DNA of 64,000 nt from Oscillospiraceae bacterium (GCA_017414435.1 JAFQMN010000003.1:1-64000); one strand, 5' to 3'. Counted from the first letter of the stretch, positions 16,786-26,610 are shown. The notes: generated by a model not told the origin, from the letters alone. Numbers and translations are program-made.

Positions 16786-17293
16786 CGTTGAACATACCCT
16801 TCATTGGTGTTATTTTAATTGTTTTATTTTCTATATCGATTGTGTTTACGACCTCTTTTATAGCTGGGATTAAATATTCTTTACCTTGCGAATTTTTTAT
16901 TACATAAACATCGTTGGAACCGGTTTTTAGCACATCTGTTACCGTACCATATATTTGTTCTTCTTTTTGATTATTTACAACTGTTAAGCCAATAAGATCT
17001 ATAATTAAAAATTGGCCCGGTTTTAATTTAATATCGCTGCGAGGAATATATATAATTTTATTGATATAGTTTCTTGCTTGTTCTGGAGTTTGAACGCCTT
17101 GAATTTGCGCTAAAATGACATTTTTGTGCATTCTTTTATTGTATAATTTTAACTCTTCGTTTTTTAAAAATAACCTTTTAGCAGAGATAATCTCTTGCGG
17201 GGTATCGCACCAGGGGTATATTTTTATATCGCCTTTAAGGCCATGAATTCCCACAATTTTGCCGATTTCTATTAATTCGTTTGCATTTTGCAA
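16775..17293 (-). CDS. rimM: 16S rRNA processing protein RimM
   Basis: RimM binds S19 and helps mature the 30S head. The N-terminal barrel has the IGKIVGIHGLKGDIKIYPW signature, and the C-terminal PRC barrel has DLIGLTVV...YGTVTDVLKTGSNDVYVI and YLIPAIKEVV. I favour the TTG at 17293, giving MQNANELIEIG, because GGAGTGA lies 5 bp upstream and conserved similarity begins there. The ATG at 17335 would lie inside mtaB and add 14 residues of poor fit. Confidence 0.92.
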   Translation of the reverse strand: MQNANELIEIGKIVGIHGLKGDIKIYPWCDTPQEIISAKRLFLKNEELKLYNKRMHKNVILAQIQGVQTPEQARNYINKIIYIPRSDIKLKPGQFLIIDLIGLTVVNNQKEEQIYGTVTDVLKTGSNDVYVIKNSQGKEYLIPAIKEVVNTIDIENKTIKITPMKGMFNDEN

Positions 17294-17309
17294 TATCTTC
17301 ACTCCATTT

Positions 17310-18581
17310 TTAAAGCAGGATACCAAAACAGCCATCTTTATTTGCAGATGTTATTTTTACCTCTAAAATTTGATTGGTTATATTCTCTTGCGATTCCACG
17401 CACACTTTTACGTAATTAGGTGCATGACCATAGTAAAATTTTGCTTTTGCGTTGCCTTCAAAAAGTACGGTCTGCTTTGTGCCGAGTAGGCTATTATTAA
17501 ACTTTGTTTGGGCCGTTTCTGCTAATTTTAGCATTAACTTAGTTCTAATTAACTTTGTTGCGTTATCCACTTGGTTCGGCATTGTGGCCGCTCTTGTGCC
17601 GCTTCTTATTGAATATGGGAAAACATGTATTTTAGAAAAGTTCTGTGAGTGCACAAAATTGAGAGATGCTTGAAAGTCTTCTTCTGTTTCGCCTGGAAAA
17701 CCTACTATGATATCTGTGGTGATTGCGGCGTTTTTAAAGTGTGATCTTATTAATTCTATTAGAGCATTATATTCTTTTGTGGTGTAATGCCTGTTCATTG
17801 CTTTTAATATTTTATCTGCCCCGCTTTGAAGTGAAATGTGAAAGTGCGGGCAAAATTTTGTTTGCTGTGCAAGCTTTTGAATTAATTCTAGAGTTAGTAC
17901 CTCTGGTTCTAGCGAACCGAATCTTATTCGTTTAATTTTCTCTTGTTTGGCGGCTATCTCTATTACATCTAACAAGCTACAATTTGTATCTTTGCCAAAT
18001 AAAAGCAAATTTATACCGACAAAAACCACTTCTTTGTAGCCGTTTGCTGCAATTTTAAATATGTTTTGTTTAATCTCTGCAAGCGGTTTAGAAGATACTA
18101 TTGGTCTCGCGTATGGGATAATGCAGTAGGAGCAGTATCTATTACAGCCATCTTGGATTTTAAGAAAAGCTCTAGTGCGCGTTTTAGCTTTTGTGTTTTG
18201 CTCTGCCTGGTTAGGTTGAGCTTTATTTAAATTATGTGTGTTTATATATTGTTTAACAATAGAAACCAATTCATGTTTTTTGTTATTTGGAACTATTATA
18301 TCTACGTTATTAAATTGGGAATCTGCTTGCCTTTTGATTGAGGCGCAGCAGCCTGTGAGCACTATAATTGACTCTTTATATTTATTCCTTGTTCGGCTGA
18401 GTATTTGCCTTACCTTTGCCTCGCTTTTGGCTGTTACTGCACATGAATTTAAAACAAAAACATCTACTTTGTTTGCTGTTGAATTTACTATCTTAAAGCC
18501 TGCGTCTTCAAACTCTGCTTTGAGCTTTTCTGTTTCGCAATAATTGACTTTACAGCCCAATGTATATAAACTAACTTGCAT
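17310..18581 (-). CDS. mtaB: tRNA t6A37 methylthiotransferase MtaB
   Basis: MtaB converts t6A37 to ms2t6A in tRNAs reading ANN codons. The N-terminal UPF0004 domain carries three cluster cysteines (LGCKVNYCE, LNSCAVT, LTGCCA). The radical SAM motif is CNRYCSYC. A TRAM-like C-terminal domain follows (GTKQTVLFEG...YGHAPNYVKV). The length of 423 residues is typical. It is first in the long minus-strand operon that continues with rimM. Confidence 0.94.
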   Translation of the reverse strand: MQVSLYTLGCKVNYCETEKLKAEFEDAGFKIVNSTANKVDVFVLNSCAVTAKSEAKVRQILSRTRNKYKESIIVLTGCCASIKRQADSQFNNVDIIVPNNKKHELVSIVKQYINTHNLNKAQPNQAEQNTKAKTRTRAFLKIQDGCNRYCSYCIIPYARPIVSSKPLAEIKQNIFKIAANGYKEVVFVGINLLLFGKDTNCSLLDVIEIAAKQEKIKRIRFGSLEPEVLTLELIQKLAQQTKFCPHFHISLQSGADKILKAMNRHYTTKEYNALIELIRSHFKNAAITTDIIVGFPGETEEDFQASLNFVHSQNFSKIHVFPYSIRSGTRAATMPNQVDNATKLIRTKLMLKLAETAQTKFNNSLLGTKQTVLFEGNAKAKFYYGHAPNYVKVCVESQENITNQILEVKITSANKDGCFGILL

Positions 18582-18624
18582 TATCTGTCATTCCTACCTT
18601 TACCGCCTGAAAACTCTAAAACTT

Positions 18625-18663
18625 TTGCCTGCCACAAAACCCTTAAAGGAATGCAGCAGGCAA
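18625..18663 (-). terminator. Hairpin between the transporter gene and mtaB
   Basis: TTGCCTGC (18625-18632) pairs perfectly with GCAGGCAA (18656-18663) across a 23-nt loop. On the minus strand it is followed by an interrupted T-rich stretch. It lies 21 bp after the end of the flagellar-transporter unit and may terminate it. Confidence 0.4.
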
Positions 18664-18683
18664 GCTATTTTTAAAAGTTTTTT

Positions 18684-20051
18684 CTACTTACTATGCTTAT
18701 TCCACAGCGGTAAACATAACGCCGCTGCCATGAAAGCTGCAAAAGCCCAAAACCAGAACTCAACAAAAGTTATATTATAATCTTTTACCCATTGTGCATC
18801 TTTTAAATAACCCGTTATAGACGAGCATGACGCTGCTCCTATATAACCAGCCATTCCTGTGAAACCTGTAGCCGCCGCTGCTACCTTTTTTGACGCAGAT
18901 TCTACCGAACAAATTCCACCAATCATTGTGAGTGCTCCACATGTGCCTGCACCCAAAACAGCTAAGCAAGCAAAAAGGCCAAATTTTTCCGTGTAAGTTA
19001 AAGTGTTAGGGCCATGATTTAGTATTCCAATCATGCACAACAATGCTACCCCTGCTGCACTAAGATAGCAAAAGTTTGCCGGGGCTCTACGCCCGTTAAA
19101 TAGTTTATCTGACACTATTGGAATTGTGAGCATACCTAAAACGCCTGAAATTGGAACTGTGGCTGCTTTAATTGTAGCCTGTGTGCGAGTGTCACCCACC
19201 TCTTTGAAAATTTTTAGTACCCAATCTGTTGAGCCACGCAGCATATTTACAAAAATAAATGAAAATGCAAGTATCCATATCGTTTTATTGTTGAAAATAT
19301 ATTTCTTTAAAAGTTCAAAATATGGAGTGTTTTCTTCATTTAGCACCTCTTCTTTTGTTCCACCGAAGTATTGCTCTACCTCTGGCAGACCAATTGATTG
19401 TGGTTTGTCTTGCAATGTGAAGAAACCAATAATGCAAACAAAAACTGAGATTATTGCCGGTAAATAAAAACCAAATTGCCAACCAAATGTTTCTATGAAT
19501 GGTAATAAAATAAGGCCAACGCTTGCTTCGCCCAGCTCATAAGAAGTGCCCCACCACGACCAGACTCTGCCTCGTTCTTTTTTGCAAAACCAAAATGTTA
19601 GTGCTTTGGCGCAAAGTGGAAATGCAAAAGACTGAAACCAGCCGTTTAAACCCCATATTAACACCATTGTTATGAAAATGGATTCTTTGGTGCCACAATG
19701 AGCTGCGCAGACCGGTATGAGTGCACCAAGGCCTGAAGATATTATTAAGCTCATTGGCAGCCAAAATTTTATGCTAACTCTATCTGCTATTGTGCCGTTT
19801 ATGAATTTACCCAAACCGTATGTTATGTAAAATGTACTCATAATTAAGCCGGTTTCGGCATTTTTTAAACTAGTTGCATCTTGAATATCTTGCATGACTG
19901 CACTAAAATTCTTTCGACTCATATATGAAACGAAATATATTACATAAATGCTGATAAAAACACAAATACGCCAAAATTTATAGTTCTTTTTTATTATATC
20001 TTCTTTTATTAATCTATTATTTTTTATAATATTGTGTGGTTCGCTTGCCAT
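18684..20051 (-). CDS. MFS transporter, organophosphate:phosphate antiporter (GlpT/UhpT) family
   Basis: This 455-residue protein has about 12 membrane segments. Family hallmarks are SYMSRKNFSAVMQD in the first segment, GLGKFINGTIADR between segments 2 and 3, and GLNGWFQSFAFP followed by FWFCKKERGRVWSWW, corresponding to the GxxQGxxWP and WF/ERG features of GlpT, UhpT and UhpC. It probably exchanges a sugar phosphate or glycerol phosphate for phosphate; UhpC-like sensing is an alternative. It starts 27 bp after the last flagellar rod gene on the same strand and so may be transcribed with it, which is unusual. Confidence 0.82.
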   Translation of the reverse strand: MASEPHNIIKNNRLIKEDIIKKNYKFWRICVFISIYVIYFVSYMSRKNFSAVMQDIQDATSLKNAETGLIMSTFYITYGLGKFINGTIADRVSIKFWLPMSLIISSGLGALIPVCAAHCGTKESIFITMVLIWGLNGWFQSFAFPLCAKALTFWFCKKERGRVWSWWGTSYELGEASVGLILLPFIETFGWQFGFYLPAIISVFVCIIGFFTLQDKPQSIGLPEVEQYFGGTKEEVLNEENTPYFELLKKYIFNNKTIWILAFSFIFVNMLRGSTDWVLKIFKEVGDTRTQATIKAATVPISGVLGMLTIPIVSDKLFNGRRAPANFCYLSAAGVALLCMIGILNHGPNTLTYTEKFGLFACLAVLGAGTCGALTMIGGICSVESASKKVAAAATGFTGMAGYIGAASCSSITGYLKDAQWVKDYNITFVEFWFWAFAAFMAAALCLPLWNKHSK

Positions 20052-20078
20052 TTTTAGTGCATTCCTTCCCTTAATTTA

Positions 20079-20795
20079 CTAGTTTAACAGTGCTGTAACT
20101 TCATCTTGCGCGTCTGAAGCAACTCTAAAAACTCTATTGCTTGCGCTATGCCCTTCTTTGGCCATCATTATTTTAAGCGCTTCTTCTGATATGTCTGCAT
20201 TTGAATCTTCTAGCGCAAATTGTTCGAGTGTGGCTTCTGTGTTTATTTGTGGTTCGTCCTCTGCTGTATATTCATACATACAGCTGCCAATTTCACGTAG
20301 TTTTTCGTTTTGGTTTACTTTAAAAATCCCCACATCTAATTTAGCTTTTTTATCATCTGGGTTCCATATCAGTTTTTGATTCTGAGAGCTCATTACAAAC
20401 ATTCCGTTTTCTGTGCCTAAATAATAAGTAGGTTCTTCTGCTTTCATATCTTTCATTACTATGAAATTACCCGCTCTTGTAAAAAATTCTTTGCCGGTTT
20501 CTTCGTCTTTTATTTTGAAGAAGCCATCACCTATAATAGCATAGTGTGTATTAACATCTGTGTTTTGCAGTTCCCCTTGTGTAAAGCTATTCTGGCAATT
20601 TGCAACTTTTACACCTAAGCCGCGATCTAATGAGTTATTGCTAGAAGTTTGCTTTCTATGTTTTAAGTCTGATAAAACAAACTGCTTTTTTGCATAGCCT
20701 GTTGTTTTTAAATTCGCTGCGTTGCCAGATGAAATTTCTAGAGCTTTTTCATATGTTCTCATGCCGGAGCCTGCTATATTCATTGATTTAAACAT
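20079..20795 (-). CDS. flgG: Flagellar rod/hook-basal body protein (FlgF/FlgG family)
   Basis: This 238-residue axial protein has the family N-terminus MFKSMNIAGSGMRTYEKALEISSGNAANLKTTGYAKK, abbreviated in the middle from the usual ANVNTxGYK. Central segments AIIGDGFFKI and FTRAGNF are canonical. The C-terminal helix (EALKIMMAKEGHSASNRVF) departs from the usual MIxxQRxYExNSK. It is the distal of two tandem rod genes after fliA. FlgF versus FlgG cannot be separated on sequence alone. RBS AAAGGAGAG. Confidence 0.82.
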   Translation of the reverse strand: MFKSMNIAGSGMRTYEKALEISSGNAANLKTTGYAKKQFVLSDLKHRKQTSSNNSLDRGLGVKVANCQNSFTQGELQNTDVNTHYAIIGDGFFKIKDEETGKEFFTRAGNFIVMKDMKAEEPTYYLGTENGMFVMSSQNQKLIWNPDDKKAKLDVGIFKVNQNEKLREIGSCMYEYTAEDEPQINTEATLEQFALEDSNADISEEALKIMMAKEGHSASNRVFRVASDAQDEVTALLN

Positions 20796-20817
20796 TTAGT
20801 TCTCTCCTTTAAATTTA

Positions 20818-21567
20818 TTAGTTGCCCAGTACCTGCGTGTTTATTTTGCCTTCTAACTCGTCATAAATCTTAATAGATTTACTATAGATAGCGTGCAATT
20901 TGGAGCTTTCGACTGTTTTTATCATTTCGTCCACACGTTGAACATTAGATTCTTCTAGCGAACCTTGAACCAGTTCAGTTTCTTGTGATGGTAAATTTTG
21001 CTTTTCTGCTTTTGTAGCAATGAAGCAATTATTATCGGTTCTTTGCAAATCGTCATCTGAAGTGTAATAAATTGCCAGGCGAGCTAATTCTTCCCCTGAT
21101 TCTGAAGTGATAACTCCAGATTCATCTAGATTAAATTTATCTGTTTGGAGGAAAATAGGGCCATCTTCTCCTAGCACTCGTTTACCATTTGCCGTTGCTA
21201 AATATCCCTCTTCATCTATTAAAAAGCTGCCTTCACGTGTTAACAGCATGTTTTCGCCTTCGGATTCTAGTGCGAAAAAGCCTCGGCCATAAATTGCTAT
21301 ATCTAAATTGCGACCGGTTTCGTACACCGTTCCTTGTGAATAGTCTGTTCTAATATTGGAAGAATAAATGCCGTCTGAACATTCGCTTAGAGATTTTGTG
21401 TTTTTGCCCTGTTTTTTTAGCAGCATGTACGGTTCGAATTTTTTATTTTCTACCACACTGCTTTTGTAACCATTTGTGTTGACGTTAACTAGGTTTTCTG
21501 CCGCTTTAGCAATGCTGTTTTCTGTTGCTAAAAGCCCTGATGCTAAGGTGTAAACTCCTCTGCTCAT
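20818..21567 (-). CDS. flgF: Flagellar rod/hook-basal body protein (FlgF/FlgG family)
   Basis: This 249-residue paralogue of the next gene forms part of the rod joining the MS ring to the hook. The N-terminus YTLASGLLATENSIAKAAENLVNVNTNGYKSS is close to the family pattern. AIYGRGFFAL and LTREGSFLIDEEGYL follow, then SNVQRVDEMIKTVESSKLHAIYSK as the C-terminal coiled segment. RBS AAAGGAGAG lies 6 bp before the ATG. It sits 14 bp after fliA. Confidence 0.83.
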   Translation of the reverse strand: MSRGVYTLASGLLATENSIAKAAENLVNVNTNGYKSSVVENKKFEPYMLLKKQGKNTKSLSECSDGIYSSNIRTDYSQGTVYETGRNLDIAIYGRGFFALESEGENMLLTREGSFLIDEEGYLATANGKRVLGEDGPIFLQTDKFNLDESGVITSESGEELARLAIYYTSDDDLQRTDNNCFIATKAEKQNLPSQETELVQGSLEESNVQRVDEMIKTVESSKLHAIYSKSIKIYDELEGKINTQVLGN

Positions 21568-21581
21568 AATGTTCTCTCCTT

Positions 21582-22343
21582 TTATTTTAAATACTCTTTT
21601 AGTTCTTCTTTGATTTTTTTTAGCGCTTTACTATGCAGTTGGCATATTCTAGATTCCGTAACCTCGAAAATCTTTGCAATCTCTTTTAATCTCAAAAGTT
21701 CTGAATAATATAGTGATAAAATTAGCCGCTCTTTATTAGTTAAATTAGAAAGTGCTTGTGTTAGTTTCTCTGAGAATTCGCGCTTTAAAAGTTCTTCGTC
21801 TGGTGAACCCATTTTAGATAAGTCTGGCAGCTCTATGTGTTCACCGCTTAACGAGTTATAGACCAGTTCTTCGTATGATATTATATTAAATTTACTGATT
21901 TCATTCATTAGTCTTCTAACATTTTCTACAGTGGTCCCCAAGTGCGCTGCAACTTTTTCTTCTATGCGTTCCGAATCGTCCTCTGTTATATCTATACTCA
22001 TATAAACTTCTTCTACCATTTTGGCTGATTTTCTTAAGTTCCTTGGTACCCAGTCTTGCTTTCTTACATAATCTATAACCGCACCTCTTATTCTAATTGA
22101 TGCAAAAGTTTCGAATTTTATGTCTCTTTTATAATCGAATCTATCAATACATTCCATGAGGGTGATTATGCCATGGTTTATTAGATCTTCTACCTCCGCT
22201 TTACCGCAAACATCGCGCATTTTAAGCACAATGGATTTAACTAGCCCCGCATATTGCATTACTAATTTGTTTCTTATTGTTATATCTTTTGTTTTTGAAT
22301 AAGTTTCCCAAATGTTTTCTGCAGTAAATGCGGACATGATCAT
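21582..22343 (-). CDS. fliA: Flagellar sigma factor FliA/SigD (sigma-28)
   Basis: Sigma-28 directs RNA polymerase to late flagellar genes such as flagellin. Region 2 is clear (LVMQYAGLVKSIVLKM, GIITLMECIDRFDYKRDIKFETFASIRIRGAVIDYVRKQDWVPR), region 3 follows, and region 4 has LTNKERLILSLYYSELLRLKEIAKIFEVTESRICQLHSKALKKI. Both ATG 22343 and ATG 22337 fit the AAAGGT RBS. Placement after flhA and before the two rod genes matches clostridial order, but flhF and flhG, normally between flhA and fliA, are missing. No anti-sigma flgM is visible here. Confidence 0.95.
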   Translation of the reverse strand: MIMSAFTAENIWETYSKTKDITIRNKLVMQYAGLVKSIVLKMRDVCGKAEVEDLINHGIITLMECIDRFDYKRDIKFETFASIRIRGAVIDYVRKQDWVPRNLRKSAKMVEEVYMSIDITEDDSERIEEKVAAHLGTTVENVRRLMNEISKFNIISYEELVYNSLSGEHIELPDLSKMGSPDEELLKREFSEKLTQALSNLTNKERLILSLYYSELLRLKEIAKIFEVTESRICQLHSKALKKIKEELKEYLK

Positions 22344-22363
22344 GCATACCTTTCTGTGAAAAT

Positions 22364-24421
22364 TTAGTCTTTAACTGTAACATTCCCTAATGCTAAAATC
22401 TGCACGTTGTTTTCTATTTCGCTAAACGAAAGAACCGCTACATTAGGTATGAACTGTTCTAGTAATCTACTAATGTGAATTCTTACAACCGAGGAAGTTA
22501 AAATTATTGGTGTTGTAAACATGTTTTTATGCTTTTCTATCTGTTCATTTACTCCGTCTACAATTTCGGTGATTTTTTCAGGATCTATATTAAGGTAAGT
22601 TCTATTATCTGCTTTTTTTAAATTCGACAGTATTAGTTTTTCTATTTTTGAAGATAAAGATATTACCATTATACTGCCATCTCTTGCAAATGTACGTGTT
22701 ATAGTGCGTTTTAAAGCTTGACGTACATATTCTGTTAAAGTATCGGTATCTTTTGTTGTGCTAATGTTATCTGCTATTGTGCTGAGAATGGTTTCCATAT
22801 CTTTAATTGGAATGAATTCTTTTAATAAATTCGAAATAATCTTATGCAGATCAATTACAGAAATTAAATCTGGAATAATATCGTCCGTGGAAATGCGGCC
22901 GGTTTTTTTGACGTTTTCTACCAAAGAAAGCAGATCTTTTCTGCTGATTAGCTCAAAGGCATGATGCCTTATTACCTCTGAAAGGTGGGTTATAATTACT
23001 GAAATTGGATCTATTATTGTATAACCATAAGCTTCGGCTTGCTCTTTATCTGACTTTAAAATCCATTTGCTTGGTATACCATAAGCCGGTTCTACTGTAT
23101 CGATTCCATCTATCTGGCCTTTTACATTACCAGAATCTAGTGCTAAATAATAGTCTACTAAAACCTCTCCTCTTGCCACCTCTTCGCCTTTTATTTTTAT
23201 AATATATTGATTAGGGGCAAGCATAGTGTTATCTCTTAACCGTACAGACGGAAAGACAAAACCCATATCTAATGCAAATTGTTTTCGGAGCATTACTACT
23301 CTATCTACAAAAGCATTGCCTTTATTACTGCTTACCATTGAAACTATGCTATAGCCAAATTCAAGCTCCATTGGGTCAACTGAAATTAAGTCGTAAACGT
23401 TATCGATATTTTTATAAAAGTCAGCTTCTTTAACTGATTTTGAGCTAGTTCTTTCATTAGCTTTAACAAGTTCGTTTTCTATCTGTTTTTGAGTGTTAAT
23501 TAACCTCGTGCCTAAAAATACAAGCAAGGAACCCAGCATTAATGTGGCCATTTTAGGGAAGCCTGGTATTAGCATAAAACCTATTAAAACGCCGCCCGTT
23601 ATGATAAGTGCATTTGGTTGCGATAAAAACTGTTTAGAAACATCTTTATTAAAGCTTTCGCTAGATGCTGCCCTGGTTACTACCATACCAGTTGCAATTG
23701 ATATCATTAATGATGGAAGCTGTGATGCCAAACCATCGCCTACTGTGGCTATTGAATAGATGTTTAAAACCTCTTTGAATGTATGCCCGCCTTCTACCAT
23801 GCCAACAATGATACCACCTATGAAGTTTATGAATACCACTAAAATTGAAAGTATTGCATCGCCTTTAACAAACTTAGATGCACCATCCATAGCGCCATAA
23901 AAGTCTGCCTCTTTTTGCACCTTTTGCCTTCTTTGTACCGCCTCTTGGTCTGTTATTATGCCCGCGCTTAAGTCTGCGTCTATAGCCATTTGTTTGCCCG
24001 GCATTGCATCTAATGTAAAACGTGCTGCTACCTCTGCCACGCGTTCTGAACCTTTGGTTATTACAATAAACTGAACCGCTACTATAATTAAAAATACCAC
24101 AAAACCCACAACCACATTGCCGCCCAGTACGAAATCGCCAAAGGTGCTAATGACTTTACCCGCTTGGCCGTTATTTGAAAGAATAAGCCTTGTGGAAGAT
24201 ACATTCAAGGCAATTCTGAACACTGTGGTAATTAACAGCAGTGTTGGTAAAATTGAAAATTGCAATGCCTCTTTTATATACATTGTTGTTAAGAATATGG
24301 TTATGGAAATTGCAATGTTTAGTACAAACATAGTGTCTAACAATGCAACTGGCAGAGGTATTACAATTAATAGTACTACTAACACAATAAATACCGGAAT
24401 AAATCCTGTTAATCTCTTCAT
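22364..24421 (-). CDS. flhA: Flagellar export apparatus protein FlhA
   Basis: FlhA forms the nonameric gate of the flagellar type III export machine. About eight membrane segments occupy the first 320 residues, including the conserved cytoplasmic loop with RFTLDAMPGKQMAIDADLSAG. The C-terminal cytoplasmic domain (about 350-685) binds chaperone-substrate complexes; EIPxLP-like elements are replaced by PMELEFGYSI. Length 685 is normal. Its ATG overlaps the flhB stop by one base, so translation is coupled. Confidence 0.96.
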   Translation of the reverse strand: MKRLTGFIPVFIVLVVLLIVIPLPVALLDTMFVLNIAISITIFLTTMYIKEALQFSILPTLLLITTVFRIALNVSSTRLILSNNGQAGKVISTFGDFVLGGNVVVGFVVFLIIVAVQFIVITKGSERVAEVAARFTLDAMPGKQMAIDADLSAGIITDQEAVQRRQKVQKEADFYGAMDGASKFVKGDAILSILVVFINFIGGIIVGMVEGGHTFKEVLNIYSIATVGDGLASQLPSLMISIATGMVVTRAASSESFNKDVSKQFLSQPNALIITGGVLIGFMLIPGFPKMATLMLGSLLVFLGTRLINTQKQIENELVKANERTSSKSVKEADFYKNIDNVYDLISVDPMELEFGYSIVSMVSSNKGNAFVDRVVMLRKQFALDMGFVFPSVRLRDNTMLAPNQYIIKIKGEEVARGEVLVDYYLALDSGNVKGQIDGIDTVEPAYGIPSKWILKSDKEQAEAYGYTIIDPISVIITHLSEVIRHHAFELISRKDLLSLVENVKKTGRISTDDIIPDLISVIDLHKIISNLLKEFIPIKDMETILSTIADNISTTKDTDTLTEYVRQALKRTITRTFARDGSIMVISLSSKIEKLILSNLKKADNRTYLNIDPEKITEIVDGVNEQIEKHKNMFTTPIILTSSVVRIHISRLLEQFIPNVAVLSFSEIENNVQILALGNVTVKD

Positions 24422-25491
24422 TAATTTCTTTCCTTTTTATCTTTCTGCAATTTGTATACCCATACTAAAACTTCTGCAACCGCTCTAAAAGTATTTGCCG
24501 GAATCATACGGCCAAGTTTAACCTTGGAATATAATTCACGTGCAAGAGCACGGTCTTCTAGCACTGGTACATTATTTTGCTCCGCTATATTTACAATTTT
24601 TAAAGCAATGTTATCTAACCCCTTGGCTATTACTTTAGGTGCCGTATCTTTACCTGCTGTGTATTTTAGTGCAACTGCTACATGAGTTGGGTTACGAATA
24701 ACTACATCCGCCTTAGGTACCATTTGCATCATTCTGCTTTGAGCCACCTGGCGCTGTTTTCTTCTAATTTGGCTTCTAATCTGCGGGTCGCCTTCTAGTT
24801 GTTTGTATTCTTCTTTAACCTCTTGTTTTGTCATTTTTATACTTCTTTCAAACGACCACCAGTTATAGAAGTAATCTACCGCTGCCATACCTATGAGGGC
24901 TAAGCATAAATTAAATGCCACCCTTATTATTTCTTTGGCTACAAAAACCACGCTTTTATAAAGCTCTGTGTGCATTAATTTTGCAAAGTTTTCTGCTGTG
25001 TTTATATAGTTTTTATATAATAACGTACCTACAATTAAGAGTTTTAATATTGTAACCAATAGTTTTACAACACTTTTTAAAGAAAACAAATTCTTTATGC
25101 CATTTAATATATTTATATTAGATAATTTAAATGCAAACGCTTTTCTGGAAAATAAAAACTTTGTTTGAACTCCCGTTAAAAGAATTGCACTTGTCGCTGC
25201 TAGGAGTGAAATTGGTAACACAATAATGGCAAAAACACTCAAGGCATTGATGGCTAGTTCGGATTTATTGGCAATACCTGTTGTGCCTAGTGAGTTAAGA
25301 GCTTCCATGATTTTTATATAATATTTTTTTAAAACGTTAAAACCATAAGGCCCCCAAACTCTTAAGCCCCAAAAGACAATGAACAGTGAACCCACCATGA
25401 CAACGTCTGTGCTTTGTGCAACACGGCCTTCTTTTCTTTGTTCTCTGCGCCGTTTAGGGGTGGCTTTCTCTGTTTTGTTCTCATCTGCCAA
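24421..25491 (-). CDS. flhB: Flagellar export switch protein FlhB
   Basis: FlhB switches export from rod and hook to filament substrates by self-cleavage. It starts MADENKTEKATPKRRREQRKEGRVAQS, the family signature, from a TTG with AGGAG upstream. Four membrane segments follow, and the cleavage motif NPTH lies in VIRNPTHVAVALKY, so autocleavage should be intact. The 356-residue length is normal, and the protein is separate rather than fused to FliR. Confidence 0.96.
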   Translation of the reverse strand: MADENKTEKATPKRRREQRKEGRVAQSTDVVMVGSLFIVFWGLRVWGPYGFNVLKKYYIKIMEALNSLGTTGIANKSELAINALSVFAIIVLPISLLAATSAILLTGVQTKFLFSRKAFAFKLSNINILNGIKNLFSLKSVVKLLVTILKLLIVGTLLYKNYINTAENFAKLMHTELYKSVVFVAKEIIRVAFNLCLALIGMAAVDYFYNWWSFERSIKMTKQEVKEEYKQLEGDPQIRSQIRRKQRQVAQSRMMQMVPKADVVIRNPTHVAVALKYTAGKDTAPKVIAKGLDNIALKIVNIAEQNNVPVLEDRALARELYSKVKLGRMIPANTFRAVAEVLVWVYKLQKDKKERN

Positions 25492-25517
25492 AGCTCATCA
25501 ACTCCTGTGCCGGCACA

Positions 25518-26297
25518 TTATTGTTTTATAACCGCAATTCTTAAGAACCTTTCTATATTAAAGAACATCTTTTCTGTTAAATTTTGCGAAAATTCAACTA
25601 GATCTGGGCCTATTTTTAATAATAATAAAAAACCTATTATAAACTTAACATATATATTTAACACAAAAACATTCAGCTGTGGAATTGCTCGCATTAAAAT
25701 TCCTATTCCTATATCTACTATTAGAATTGCCGCAATCATTGGTATGGCAAGTTTAAAACCGATTTCAAAAACTTCTTTCATTAAACTGGTGATAAAAAAC
25801 AGAGCATTGGTATTAATTTTGCTCTGACCAACTGGCAATATAGAAAAAGAATGGTTAATTATTTTTACTAGGTTATAATGAGAATTTGTTAAAAAGAACT
25901 CCAGCATGAACAATATTCTTAGCAGTAACCCTATTGTCGGCATATCTGTACCAGATGTTGCATCGTAAAATTTATTCATGGAAATTCCCATCTGCATATC
26001 TAACAGTTCTCCACCAAAGATTATAGCCGAAAGCAACATTTCTATAATAAAAGAAATTGCAAACCCTAAAAAGAATTCAACAGAAAAAGCTAAACCAAAT
26101 GCCAAAATGTCTCCGTTTAATTCTGTTACGGGTTCTTTAATATTGATTGTGGATGCAAATGCAAATGCTCCGGCAAGCCCGATTTTTATAACCGCTGGCA
26201 CATTTTTTTTGCCAAAAATAGAATTGGAAAATAAAAAACCTATCATTCTAGCAAAAGCAAGCAAAAAAAACGGATATTTTGCAAACAGTTCCTCCAT
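25518..26297 (-). CDS. fliR: Flagellar export protein FliR
   Basis: FliR is an integral part of the export gate complex with FliP and FliQ. The 259-residue protein has about six hydrophobic helices, beginning FFLLAFARMIGFLFSNSIFG. Characteristic pieces are GLAGAFAFAS, EFFLGFAISFIIEML and GGELLDMQMGISM. RBS AAAGGGAG precedes the ATG. It lies between fliQ and flhB, the standard order. Confidence 0.95.
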   Translation of the reverse strand: MEELFAKYPFFLLAFARMIGFLFSNSIFGKKNVPAVIKIGLAGAFAFASTINIKEPVTELNGDILAFGLAFSVEFFLGFAISFIIEMLLSAIIFGGELLDMQMGISMNKFYDATSGTDMPTIGLLLRILFMLEFFLTNSHYNLVKIINHSFSILPVGQSKINTNALFFITSLMKEVFEIGFKLAIPMIAAILIVDIGIGILMRAIPQLNVFVLNIYVKFIIGFLLLLKIGPDLVEFSQNLTEKMFFNIERFLRIAVIKQ

Positions 26298-26319
26298 AAA
26301 ATTGCTCCCTTTACGCTAT

Positions 26320-26589
26320 TTATTTTGTTAAATTTAACATGAGCTTTACTACTTCGTTAAAAAAATCAACGGAAACTCTTAACATCCATGGGCCAAGTAG
26401 AATTAACAAAACTCCTAGTATTATAATTTTGGGGATGAATGTTAAAGTCTGTTCATGAATTTGAGTAGCTGCCTGAAAAATTGATATGATAAGCCCTATA
26501 AGCATACTGATGAGCAAAATTGGAAGTGACAGTTTAAATGCCACTAAAACTGCTTCGTTGAATATTAATGTTGCATCACTCGAATTCAC
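26320..26589 (-). CDS. fliQ: Flagellar export protein FliQ
   Basis: This 89-residue protein has two membrane helices: LVAFKLSLPILLISMLIGLIIS and IIILGVLLILLGPWML. The polar turn IFQAATQIHEQTLTFIPK between them is the most conserved part of the family. Four copies join the FliP-FliR core of the export gate. The start is GTG with GGAGGAA upstream. It lies 21 bp after fliP. Confidence 0.96.
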   Translation of the reverse strand: MNSSDATLIFNEAVLVAFKLSLPILLISMLIGLIISIFQAATQIHEQTLTFIPKIIILGVLLILLGPWMLRVSVDFFNEVVKLMLNLTK

Positions 26590-26610
26590 GCTAATTCCTC
26601 CACAGAGTTA

